NCBI GenBank assembly: GCA_001766655.1 | Contig: MJCC01000012.1 | Location: 460,915 to 524,914 of the forward strand | Length of the DNA stretch: 64,000 bases | Direction: 5' to 3' | Source of the DNA: Phytomonas francai | Lineage: Eukaryota; Euglenozoa; Kinetoplastea; Trypanosomatida; Trypanosomatidae | Shown: positions 19,415-30,150 of the stretch, in pieces | How positions within the stretch are numbered: the stretch's first letter is position 1 | Layout: each line of letters starts with the position of its first letter | Program-made: the position numbers and the translations under genes | Notes under the pieces: generated by a model | Databases searched by the model: none | The model's input: only the letters and a program-made list of their open reading frames with translations | What the model was told of the DNA's origin: nothing

Positions 19415-21391
19415 ATGAACGCACTTTCTGAATTCCTGAAGGAGTTGGACCCTTCTCAGATAGATGAGGCAGTGAAACTCTTGCAGAGAATGAAAAAGAC
19501 GAAAGAGACCTGCATAGGTGTGGATTCTTATAGTTCACCCAATGACAACAACCCATTATTACAAGATCAAAGTGCCTCTCCGAATAGTAATTTTACAAAT
19601 GCATCACAAGAGAATTCTTCCTCAAAGTATGCCGACTTTGATACTGATGACATACCGTTGATGTACACGCGTTTTGCTCGATCCTCCGATTTCAGGCCCA
19701 TCATTCAATCCGACGAGAAGTTGGCACGAAGAGCAGCTAAGAAGGCAAGGCACCGTAAAGAACCTTTAAATCGTATTGACCAGTTTCAAGACAGAGCTTG
19801 CGTTGAGATGCCTTTGCACCCGGAGAAACCTTTAGGAAAAAACGGCAAGGAGTCGAATCCCAAAGCTGTATCCGTAAAACCCGTTGCACCCATAGCAGCC
19901 ATTCGTAATCTCAATAGCTTTGGCTTTCTGACTAGTGCCGCAAAAGCAACCGATACAAACAAAAACAGACTGTTCCCCTTTTTCGTCCAGGACAAGCGCG
20001 AGATCCCGGAGGCGCTCCAATTCTGGAAGCCGCGCAGCTCGAGCGGCGACACCACGGAGACCCCGGCCGACGCCCGAACGCCGACGACGCCTTCGTTCGG
20101 CGACGAGGCCTCCTCGCTGTTGCACCCGCCGATGTGCGCGGGGGACGGGGCCCCCTGCGCCGATCGCGCGTATTCCTTTCAGGACCTCGTGGAGGCCGGC
20201 GGGCGCGGCCCCGGTGACGGCGACCTCAACGTGGGCCCGTGCACGGGCCCATTTCTGCCCCTCGGGCGCCCTGCCACGGACTGTCACAGCGGCGCGGGTT
20301 TCTTTCAGAGCGGGGTCGCGGAGCCCTACCGGGGCTTCAACCGCGAGGTCGTCTTCGTGGGGTCTTTCGCGGTTGGGTACGACCCGTGTCAGGCGCGGCC
20401 GGCGTACTTTGGAACCTGCAACCCCCTGCCGGGGGGGGGCGGCCGCGCGCACGACGCCTGGCACCAACTCGCGCGCTTTCCGGCAGGGGAGCAGATGCCC
20501 CGGTTTCCCACCCTGGATTACGATTACGACTCGGGCGACGACTGGGATGTCATGGACGGCGAGGATATTGGAGCGTCAAGCCCCAGCGATTCCAACTCGA
20601 ATGCTACGAATGAGTCCTTTAACAGTAGTGATCTAGACTTCATTAATGATGATGATGATGATGACGACTCCGATTGTGAGTTGTATCGGAGAATAATAGA
20701 AGCACGTCGGCGACGTTTAAATCGATTGCGTGGGAAGGACAAACTCGTGCCTTTGTTCAGTGGCCCCTTTGTTGCAATTCCCGTAGAGGAGCACCCCTTG
20801 CGAAGGTATGACCGACTGGAGGTGTTGCTTCCAGTTTCAGACAGCTATTTTTCATCAATTTTAGAGAATGAGGTACAATTGCAGTATAAATACTTTTCAG
20901 ATGCCACTAATAAAAACATTCTGGATGAAGATACTGAGGAGACCAGACAACAACAACTCTTGAAGGCTGCTTTGAAAAATAGACGTGAAATGACAGATGA
21001 TGAGATTAACGCTGTACATAATGTTGTTAATGCGAACGGCAGGGTTTCTGCAAGAGTTATCGTATCAGCACTTCGTGATCAGCATATGTGTGTTGGTGTG
21101 TCTAGAGCAGAGATTGAAAGAACTGTTAAGCGCTTTTATGAAAGAAAACGTGGAATCTTGGTGCGCCGTGATCGGCCATGGCTTCCAACAGATGAAAGAT
21201 TGTTTTGTAAAATCAACAGACAAAAAGTTGAAGCACAATGCAGAGAAGGTATTCATGCTTCAGATCCCCAATCAAACGGTGAGGGTGATGCCATCGATGA
21301 TCATGTAGGAGCAATAGAGGAGGATGTTGACGCTAACGAAGGTATCACCTTGCTATGCAAGTCGAGCCGGACACTTGAAGTTACTCCATGA
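19415..21391 (+). CDS. Hypothetical acidic protein with GC-rich centre, 658 aa
   Basis: Not recognised. The N terminus is helical and charged (MNALSEFLKELDPSQIDEAV). A basic patch follows at about 105-115 (KLARRAAKKARHRK). Residues about 190-370 are disordered-looking and rich in Gly, Pro and Ala, encoded by very GC-rich DNA (about 20000-20560). An Asp run at about 411-418 leads to a basic helix (RRIIEARRRRLNRLRGK). The C-terminal part contains a compact, charged domain (about residues 525-605: MTDDEINAVHNVVN, RVIVSALRDQH, RAEIERTVKRFYERKRGILV) that could be a helical or winged-helix fold; nucleic-acid binding is a possible role but unproven. No signal peptide or membrane helix is seen. The start is the first ATG and fits the N-terminal helix. 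Confidence 0.7.
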   Translation: MNALSEFLKELDPSQIDEAVKLLQRMKKTKETCIGVDSYSSPNDNNPLLQDQSASPNSNFTNASQENSSSKYADFDTDDIPLMYTRFARSSDFRPIIQSDEKLARRAAKKARHRKEPLNRIDQFQDRACVEMPLHPEKPLGKNGKESNPKAVSVKPVAPIAAIRNLNSFGFLTSAAKATDTNKNRLFPFFVQDKREIPEALQFWKPRSSSGDTTETPADARTPTTPSFGDEASSLLHPPMCAGDGAPCADRAYSFQDLVEAGGRGPGDGDLNVGPCTGPFLPLGRPATDCHSGAGFFQSGVAEPYRGFNREVVFVGSFAVGYDPCQARPAYFGTCNPLPGGGGRAHDAWHQLARFPAGEQMPRFPTLDYDYDSGDDWDVMDGEDIGASSPSDSNSNATNESFNSSDLDFINDDDDDDDSDCELYRRIIEARRRRLNRLRGKDKLVPLFSGPFVAIPVEEHPLRRYDRLEVLLPVSDSYFSSILENEVQLQYKYFSDATNKNILDEDTEETRQQQLLKAALKNRREMTDDEINAVHNVVNANGRVSARVIVSALRDQHMCVGVSRAEIERTVKRFYERKRGILVRRDRPWLPTDERLFCKINRQKVEAQCREGIHASDPQSNGEGDAIDDHVGAIEEDVDANEGITLLCKSSRTLEVTP

Positions 21392-23604
21392 AGAAGCTGT
21401 AGTCTTCCTGAATCTAAGAGCGAAATTTTCCAGTAAGAATACACCAGAATTCGAATAAAAATGAATACCGAAAATCTTTATCGGGATATTAGTAAAAGTG
21501 GCGTTTGCGCATTCACAGTTTTACGAAAGGACTGTGCTACTAATAAATTAATTCTATTTCGAACTTCGTTATTTATACGCTTTTAAGTTTGTATCTAGAG
21601 AAAACTGACGTTTTCGTGCCCATGCATGAGTTTAGTGTGTATCGTCTGCTCACGAAATGCAGAAGGTGATTTCAGTCCTGAATGCAGTTCTACATCAATT
21701 CAGCATGCATAGTAAAGCTTTTATTGCAATAATTACTATTTCTTCAGGGAAAACTATGAATTTTGGTTCTGAGACAGCCCTTTCTACCCCCTTTTATGCA
21801 TAAATATGGGGGAGGTACAATGATCATTCGTGGATTTTTTTTTTCGTATGACTGCTTTTTTGAATTTTTGTTTTTTAGAGAGAAATTAATTCACACAAGC
21901 CGATGAAGATGAAGTCTAGTTTGTGGGAGATGCTTAGCAAATTTCTCTCAGTAGTAACGTTATTTCGAACTTTATCTGGGTATCGCAGAGGGATTGTTTA
22001 TTGTGTCTGCTCAAGGATTTGACTGTTGTATTTGACTTCGCTATACATGCCTTATGAAGGAAAATACGGACACAGCGAATGCATGAGGTTTGTTTGGATT
22101 GATTGGATGCTGCCTTTTAAAGATTCTTACCTATCAAAAAAGAGATGACAAAGTTATTAAATGACACAGCGTAATGACACTATTTTAATTTACATGACAC
22201 TGTACGATGAAGAGATCTGATATGGTTGAGAGAGCAAGATTGGGCTAAGCTAACGACAGTGCAGTTTTATCAACGGGAGAAACTTCAAATAGGTTACCAT
22301 GCTGTTGAGTTTGGTGACTTATAAGAGATTGGTGGGGGAGTATACCACCTAAATATCGTTATGGATAGAAACTTTGTCTTTAGGATGATGGAAAAAATAG
22401 ACTCTCTACATTAACGGAGGTGAACAGTTACCCAATTTTATGGAGGCAGCTATGTTGCTTGTTTCGGTGCCATCCGCGTTGTTGTCCTTTTACTACGTTA
22501 AGCATCGAGATATATCAAAGTTTTCTATAAATTCTACATCGTACTGCACAAAGTCTGTGGTAGCTGAACATACACTTTAGTTTTCGCGTATTTGCGTTAT
22601 GTTCCATGCTTAATGCTTCCTAGTATGAAAACTTTGTGGTTGATGTTGTGGTACGCTGAACAGGTTTTGATCGATCTCAAACTGTTTCAAAGTGCTAAAA
22701 TAGCTATGAGTTAAATTATCTGCTAGGGGTTTATATGCATATGGTTATCAATTTAGATAACCACTCTTGTACTTATCTATTGAAAAAGCATAAAATGCGA
22801 TTTTAGTTCTTTTTTTATTATCCTGTTGGCTCTATTACTTGAGACATGGCTTCTTTTCTACGCATGGAGTTACAAGATTGAATCCGAGATTCTGCAATTG
22901 TTGAAACAACACTGGAAACCATGACTTGATTCAGATAACTTCTGTCTCTTGGTATCGTATTCAGCTAGTCATTAATAAGGTTTGTCAAACCTACATGTAT
23001 TGTAAACTAGCAAGATAGAGTACCGGTCTGCGCATGACTTCTTAAATCTATCAGCCACACACCACAAAGTCTACGTCGTATTATTTTTATCAAAGGATAT
23101 TTAAAACATTCAAAATGTATCCTTAAACATAATAGGGCAAGCTAATCACATTTCCATTTTTTTTCAATATTCTAATCAACACTTGAACCCATCACATTTA
23201 TTCTGTTTTTGTTTTTTTTCGAGATCCAGTTGCACAACGATCCTTTTGAAATTTGTGCTATATACCAAAATTAATTGGCACGTGAAATCTCTATGGACAT
23301 GTTAAAACACAAATAATCCTCTTTTACTGGAGATAGGGCTAAAAAGAATAATAATTTTGTATTTATATATAATATGTCACTTAAAATTCTAAAGATAAAA
23401 TATAAATAGATAAATAATTATCTATATGAAAGAAAAACTAATATATTTTGTGTAAAGCTTTCCTTAAGACAGTAAAATATTCTTTTTATTATAAAGTACA
23501 CCAATGACTTAACAATTATAGGATAAATTATTGGCGAGGAACTATATAAAAAGCCTTCACACGAATAGAGAAGAAAGTGTAAGAACCTTTCAAAGCGAAG
23601 ATTT
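21392..23604. other. Long intergenic region, no gene seen
   Basis: About 2.2 kb of AT-rich DNA without a sustained reading frame on either strand. It probably includes the 3' UTR of the preceding gene. No tRNA, snRNA or repeat family was recognised. Confidence 0.6.
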
Positions 23605-24190
23605 TTGTATTTAGGTTTATATCCGTTGGGGCGCACTCGTGCGCAACGCAGCGGGGCGGGTGCAGGGTCAGGGAGGGGGGGGGAGGTTCTGGTTTCCTGT
23701 GGGCAAGCCCGTGTGGCGGCGTGTATCTCAGCGGGACTGGTGGGTGCGGCTGGGTGTGTTCCTACTCTTGCGTTTAGGATCTGTTCTGGGGAGGCCTTCA
23801 ACACCGCAGCGGAGTCGATTTTCGCGATAGTGTGGGTGGGGGCGAAGGTTTCGTGGGCGTGGTGTGGAAGGGGCGCAAGGGACGTGTTGGAAGGACATTG
23901 TGCGTCCGTGTAGGGCCTTGTGTCTTTGCCGAACCACCACGGGGCGACGCAGGGATGGGAGCCGCGGTGGGCGTTGCTGTGTGTGCTGCTTGTTTGAATG
24001 GACTCGCTGGGCCTCTGGGCCACGTCATCGTAGGTGCTGCGCTCCGTGGGGGCATTGGGTGGGTCCGTCGACTGTGCTTCGATATCGTTTGCAATCCTGT
24101 CTTTTCTCTTCCCGAGCTTTCTTAGCCTGTGATATCCTAAGCTATTAAGCGTTGTTTCACCACACCACACACAGCGGAGTCAGATTTGCG
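23605..24190 (+). other. GC-rich island immediately upstream of the receptor cyclase gene
   Basis: Composition switches abruptly from AT-rich to GC-rich near 23630 and stays high up to the cyclase start. Frames open on both strands give Pro/His/Ala-rich or Cys/Gly-rich peptides without domain character, so I treat it as upstream leader or duplicated flank of the cyclase gene. The minus-strand frame 23418-24170 is not supported as a gene. Confidence 0.5.
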
Positions 24191-27049
24191 ATGCTCGAGT
24201 CGCTCGTGAAGTTTCTTTGTCCTGTGTCGTCCGGCTTCGCCGGTGCAGGCCACGGCGTGGTGCTGACCTGCATCCTCCTAATATCACTGTGCGCGGCGAC
24301 GTCGTCCGGGGAGACGGTTGTCGGGGGGGCAGGCGAGGGAGATAAAAGACCCATCAAAATACTCAACCTCTTAAAAACGGACCGAGAACGTATGGAAAGC
24401 TTGGTGGATGCTCTGTGGTCTGGTGTGAACGCTGCCCTCTACAACATCAGCTTTCGGGGGGGCGGTAACCGAGAAATTCAGTTTATTAACATATCCCAAA
24501 GCGACATGTCTGATCTTCCGGGTACGATTGAGAAAGCTGTGCGAGAGGAACCTGGTCTAGTTGCGATTCTGGGCCCATTCATGCACGACCACATCACCAA
24601 GGTGTTGGCAAGTGGCATTGTCAAGCAAAGTGGCCTTGTGTGTCTATCGCCTTTTTTTTCATCCATAAGTCAACGCACATGGACGCCGAACGCCTTCTTC
24701 ACGCAAGCCGATCCCCGTGCCGAGATACTATTACTTTGCAGGTACATTGTGCAAGTGCTGCTGGTGAGGCGGGTCGGCATTATGTACCTCAGCGGGGCCG
24801 GCTACGGTGAGCATGAGTCCATTTTAGCGTCCAAAATACTCAGTACCAGTTACTCTAATATGAGTGTCATCTACTACAAAGAGCCGTACGATTCAAGCTT
24901 CAACAAGACTGCTTTTAATGAGTTTGCGAAACAGAGGCCACAAGCCGTCCTCATCTTCGGTACAAGCTCCGATCACACTGATGAATTTCTGAGGCAATGT
25001 CTGACGGCGGAGGAGACGGCGGATGCCGTTCTGTTGAGTACTTTGATGGGGCAGGGTATGATCACGAGTATTTACGCAGATCTTGCTGCTAGTGATAGAA
25101 TTACCGTATCCGATGGGCAGCTGATTATGAGTGGGACGAACCTGCAGGCCACGGATATGGAGCATCACTACGTTAGCGTATTCCGTGATCAAATGACGCT
25201 GTACAACGCAACCAATAATTACAGCATGAACTTCAGCATAGCCAACTGGAATGAGTTCGATCATCGTTTCACTGATGCGGATTTTATGTTGTCTGGGTGG
25301 ATTCTAGGCAGCATCATTGCAAGGTTTTTAGTTTATGAAAGGTGGGTTAAGAACCCCAAGAGCGTCCAGAAGCATCTCTTCTCTCAGAATTCCTTCGTTG
25401 TATACGACGACTTTATCGTGGGTGCCTACGGGGGTACGTGCACTGAGTCTTTGAGAGACCAGGGTGCGATGTGTGAGTGCAACCAGGGTGCGCACACTGT
25501 CTACCTCAAGCGGTACTACGCCAACGACACGATGAGGAACGTTAAAGAGTTCAATTACACTTACCCTAATGCAAATTGTTACCCCCGAGAGGATGAGAGT
25601 GCACTCTGTGTCGCTGTAGTGGCGCTGTCGATCAGAGAGGTGGAGTATCTTTCAGACGCAGCTGAAATGATCGAAAATGTGGCTGAAATGTCACGAGAGT
25701 TTTCCCTCCACCATTTCAAGTTGCCATTCGCGACTAGTATCCGACACCTTGATGTGTCAGCAGCAAGGCTTGCGGAGGATGTGCTGAGATACACCAACAA
25801 CTACCATTCCTCTATCTTCTTCGGCCCCACGACTACCGACATGCCTGAGGGTATAGTGATGATAGACCCCATCTTTAAGCGGCCTCGGCTCAATGGCTTC
25901 ACGAGGAATACAAGCGTTGTGATCGTGCCGACGCTCGAGCAGCAGTTTTTTGTGCTGGCGCAGTATCTGTCGGACGATAGCGTGCAGCACAAGGTGTCGT
26001 CCAGGAAGCTGACGGCGGTGGTGCGCGGCCTCACGCCCGCCGAGTCGCAGGCGATTTTGGAGATTGTGAGCAAGACCGCCGTGACGTTCCGCCTCGCGGT
26101 GGCAAAGAGGCTCAGCATGAGCGACGACGATATTCTGACGTCCGGCATTGCGTCGGAGGGGCACACGCTTCTTGTGGGCTTAGACGCAGACGACGTGCAG
26201 CGCCTTGTAGATTTCCTCCGAAAGAATCCGAATGCCTGCGTGGTCTTGAGCTATCGTGACTTCTCGCTGCACTACGATGCGATCCTGGCTGCGTTCAGGG
26301 AGGTGCCCACCACTGTGCAGGCCCGGCTGCTGACGATGACGAACCTGCCGCTCTGGACGGATTACACTCGTGAGGCGAATGCAGCTACCAAGATTCTGGG
26401 TCAATTCCACATGGCCATCAACGACCGAAAATACCATACCCCCCTTGGGATAGAATCCTTTGTCGTGTGTACTCTTCTGATTCAGCTGATGGGCGAGACT
26501 AGGGACGACAGCAAGCTACTGGACGCGTTTTACACAGATGCGACAATTACGCTTAAAGGGGACCTACAATTCGGACCGTACACGAAGGTGTGCACCTACA
26601 CGCCATCGGGCGCTGTAATCAACTGCACCTTCAAGAGTAACTACGGTGCGCGCGACATTTACATGTTGTCGATGGAGCGTGTGCTTAATGTGTCCGTTCC
26701 GAATGACTACCCACCCACAACCCCTCGCATATTCTATCGTGTGCCGTCTCACAATCGCGGCTTGCCTGCCAGCGCTATTGCAGGCATTGCTGTGGGCTGC
26801 AGCGTGGCTTTTATTCTGCTTCTCATGTTTTCAGTGTGGTCTTTGTGCAGGAGGAGTCGGGACAACCGCAACGCGCCGTGCGACGTGCACCGTCCCGTGA
26901 CGCTTGTTTTCACAGACATTGAGAGCAGCACGGCGCTGTGGGTGGGTTTTAGTACAAATATAGTGGTGAATGTGCTGAATTATTGTCACTTTACGCCGTT
27001 TGCGATACTTATTGTATTGTTATTGAATCTTAGTCGTTGTTATATTTAA
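24191..27049 (+). pseudogene. Receptor-type adenylate cyclase, truncated before catalytic domain
   Basis: Trypanosomatid receptor adenylate cyclases have a large extracellular periplasmic-binding-protein-like region, one membrane helix and a cytoplasmic class III cyclase domain making cAMP. The ATG at 24191 starts a signal peptide (VVLTCILLISLCAATSS), though the frame is open 39 bp upstream to a TTG. Two ligand-binding lobes follow (LGPFMHDHITKVL, VGIMYLSGAGYGEHES, PQAVLIFGTSSDHTDEFL). The membrane helix is at about 860-885. The cytoplasmic part begins correctly with PVTLVFTDIESSTALW, including Asp909 that normally binds the metal, then changes at about 26942 to an unrelated hydrophobic tail and stops 36 codons later. 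The rest of the cyclase domain is missing. The product could not make cAMP but could still be a surface receptor or decoy; whether it is expressed is unknown. Confidence 0.88.
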
Positions 27050-29049
27050 GAAACCTATTCTATTTTCTTATTCTTCCATAATTTTAGCACTTTTGCGTTT
27101 ATTCATTTTCAATTTCGCGTTGATATTGTATTCGACATTTAGAATAGTCTAGCAAATACGTTTATAAGCGTATTTTTCAGCGAAGTGCTTTTTTTGATGT
27201 CAGCAGAATCTCAGGCTTTTACTCCTAAAAGTCAGAGCTCTTGTGATACTGCTTCAGAACTTATTAACCGGGTTTAGAGTATTAATGTTGACATTGTTCA
27301 GGTCAGCATTTTTTGAACATGTTTTAATTTGTGGAGCTGGTGTTGCTTGCCTTTCGTGAGCACTAGAATCTACGCTATGACTTACCTTTTACAGCATACT
27401 AGTTTTAGAGGGGTAAACAATGTGTAACGTATATCGATGAAACTCTCTTGCAGCTTCTCCATGCGTGATTATGACAAAGCTATCCCTGAAAACGATTGTC
27501 ATATGAAAATAGCTGCAGGGATATCTACAATGGAAAGCATTTTGAACAGATCCAGAGTATTATTGAGCTGGATGGAACAGCTAAAGCGAACTGTGGTTTG
27601 TTTCTACCATTGGATTCCCGGTGATGATAGTTGAAATCATGAGGACAAGGTTTGCATGTATATATATAGCATAGCTATTAACAGTCAGATTGGCTTGGGG
27701 TCACGAGAAGTAAATCATTGCAGAACGATGCTCGAGATTTTGTATTGCTTAACGGTTTTATTGCCGCCACCAAACGTGGATATTGACACGCAGGCTATGA
27801 CAACTACAGCTACTGAGATAGCAGCTTTTCTGCCTAAAATTGAAGTTCTTCCTGCGCAACTGTCTGTTCCAAGACTCCTGTTGCTACCTTCTACTTGAAA
27901 TGGATCATCCCGCACCACCTTATTATGATTTATTTGCCTATACTTAGTTTCTATTTCAACCCCCACATGCAATGCAAGAAAGATGTTTCCATGTGAAGCT
28001 GCCCATCTGGTCTAGATCAGAGCCCTCTTTTCGCTTTGCTGCGAAGCCGCAGCGTGTGTGTGCCTTTCTTTCACCAGTCAAGTGGCAGTGCGATATGATA
28101 TGTCAATTTTTAGCCGTAGTCAGATTCCTCTATGACATTCTTGGGTGTTCATAATACGAAATACCAAGGGCTAACCATACCTTGGCTTCAAATACACATG
28201 GGTTGCTTATTCAAAAGCGGACAGGCCTTTGCCTTCAGCCGTTCAAAATTGCTTGAATGCATAACGTTGAGTAGTTTAAATCTGCCATGCATATCCAGGC
28301 CTGCCCAGTGGCGAAGTATTTCTATAGAAATATTCAGAGGAACAATGAAGGTAATTGATGAGAAAAGTGGTAAAGGGCTATTATCTACTAAAAATATAAA
28401 GCGAGGCCTCGTTATGTTCTTTTTATTTATGCATACGTATTTTCAAATTCACTATTGCCTTTAAAATAACACTGACGCACCTTTTTGGTGTATTATTATT
28501 ATGTAAATTTGTCGATTTTCATTATTATTTTGCTCTTCGCATTGAGATATATGCATTTTTATGAGGGAATTTGTTCAAGAGAGCGGAATCTTGAACCATA
28601 AAGTTTTTTAGTGTTCATTGAAGATGCATTCTGATAAGCATTCGTTTCTCTCTTCTTGTACAGGGACAATACCTACCATGCACTAGACAGGGAGGTCAAT
28701 TTATTTACTCTTCTACAACTAGCAAGAGTTTGTTTACTACTACCTGCGGGCTCATTTTTTTCTTTTTGTTCTAGAATATACTCTTAGTTTTATTTTCCTT
28801 GATACTGCTTCTAATTGCATTACTTCTAATACTTTTCCTTCGATTTGTTTTATAAACCCATATTGTTGGACAATAATTGTTAATGTTGCTATTGATTGTT
28901 TTTTTTCCTATCCTATTTGCGTGTGCACAACATTACCCAAGATCTTTTTGAGATTTAGGGTGTATAGAGATTGCAACCACTCTTCCTTACCCAGAATAAG
29001 CAAAAAAAAAAGATTAACACCGAGCGAATTGGAGTCACTAAGCGGGGTT

Positions 29050-29096
<47 letters not shown>

Positions 29097-30150
29097 ATGC
29101 TCGTTGTAATTGTTTCATTCTTTTCGGTTTATGAAAATGTAGGATAAAAAAACTACACAATCAGTGCATATATTTCTGTCTGCGACAATATATACATATA
29201 TATCGTATTTGTATCAGCTGTTTTTTTGACAATTTTTTTACTGGTTGGTTTTATTCCTAAATTCTGACATTTTTTTCCCAAATTTATTACAAACTTTATA
29301 CTTTTTAATAATATTCACGCATATAAGTAAAATATAATCAATTGAATTAAAGGAAAAGGTTTACAATTTCTTAGTCCACTTAAACCAAATTCCTTTTTTT
29401 TTAGCATAGAAAACGTGCAATCGTATTGGTTCCTTCTGTCTATTTTAAGTATATAGCGTTACCTGTCCATAGGTTCTTAGGCTACGGGCAAGGTAAAGTG
29501 ACAAAATTTAAGAGTTTTTTTTTAGGTCATCATTGGTTGACATTTTGTCAACGAGCGTATCGAGTACAACTACCCTGGGTGTTGTCGACACTGTCCCTAT
29601 AGGTCAATTAGATTAGAAAAGAGGAGATCTTGGAGGGGTGTGTAGTGACGCGTGGGTCTTTATAACTTATTTACTCATAACAGATCAGACCCTTTCAGCA
29701 TTTTGTTTTCACTTGCACATTTATTTCCACCTTTTCCGTGGATCTTTTGTGTGTGGAAAAGAAAAAGCAGGGTCTATACCTGAGTTTTAGGGTGCAGGTA
29801 TAAATCTCCTTCATTCAAGTCTGGTGTGGCCGTAGAATTTTTGAGTGTGTTCATATTCCCTTATCAGCTCACTTGCTTATCTGAAGGATTTTTAATATAT
29901 AGGTAAATTGCAAAGCTATTGGGGGAGGCATATTTATAGACTATTTTTTAAAACGCGAAAGTTTCATTGCAAATCGCTCTAAGTTTTTTAAACTTCGAAT
30001 AGTTGGAGCGCTCCAAGAAAAAAACGAAGACTTTGTAATCTGTTTGCTTTATACAGAGAGCAGCAGATTACGGTCGTAAACAACGGTCCTGGCTATTATC
30101 GCCATTTCAAAGAATATTATAAACCAATCAAAACTAATAATAGTCGTTTA
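27050..30150. other. Long AT-rich intergenic region, no gene seen
   Basis: 3.1 kb without a supported gene between the truncated cyclase and the giant ORF. No remnant of the missing cyclase catalytic domain was found in any frame. It has a long (AT)n tract at about 29051-29094 and oligo-T runs. Small ORFs near 27437-28464 look random. Confidence 0.6.
29051..29094. repeat. (AT)n microsatellite
   Basis: About 22 uninterrupted AT units in the spacer upstream of the giant gene. Confidence 0.9.

Noticed and set aside
19832..20636. Overlapping Arg- and Ala-rich ORFs on both strands within the 658-residue gene
   Set aside because: They occur only in the GC-rich centre where stop codons are scarce in every frame.
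23418..24170. Long minus-strand ORF of 250 codons
   Set aside because: The peptide is Pro/Thr/His-rich in the GC island and then turns Phe/Ile-rich at the composition change, as expected for a non-coding frame; it opposes the gene cluster.
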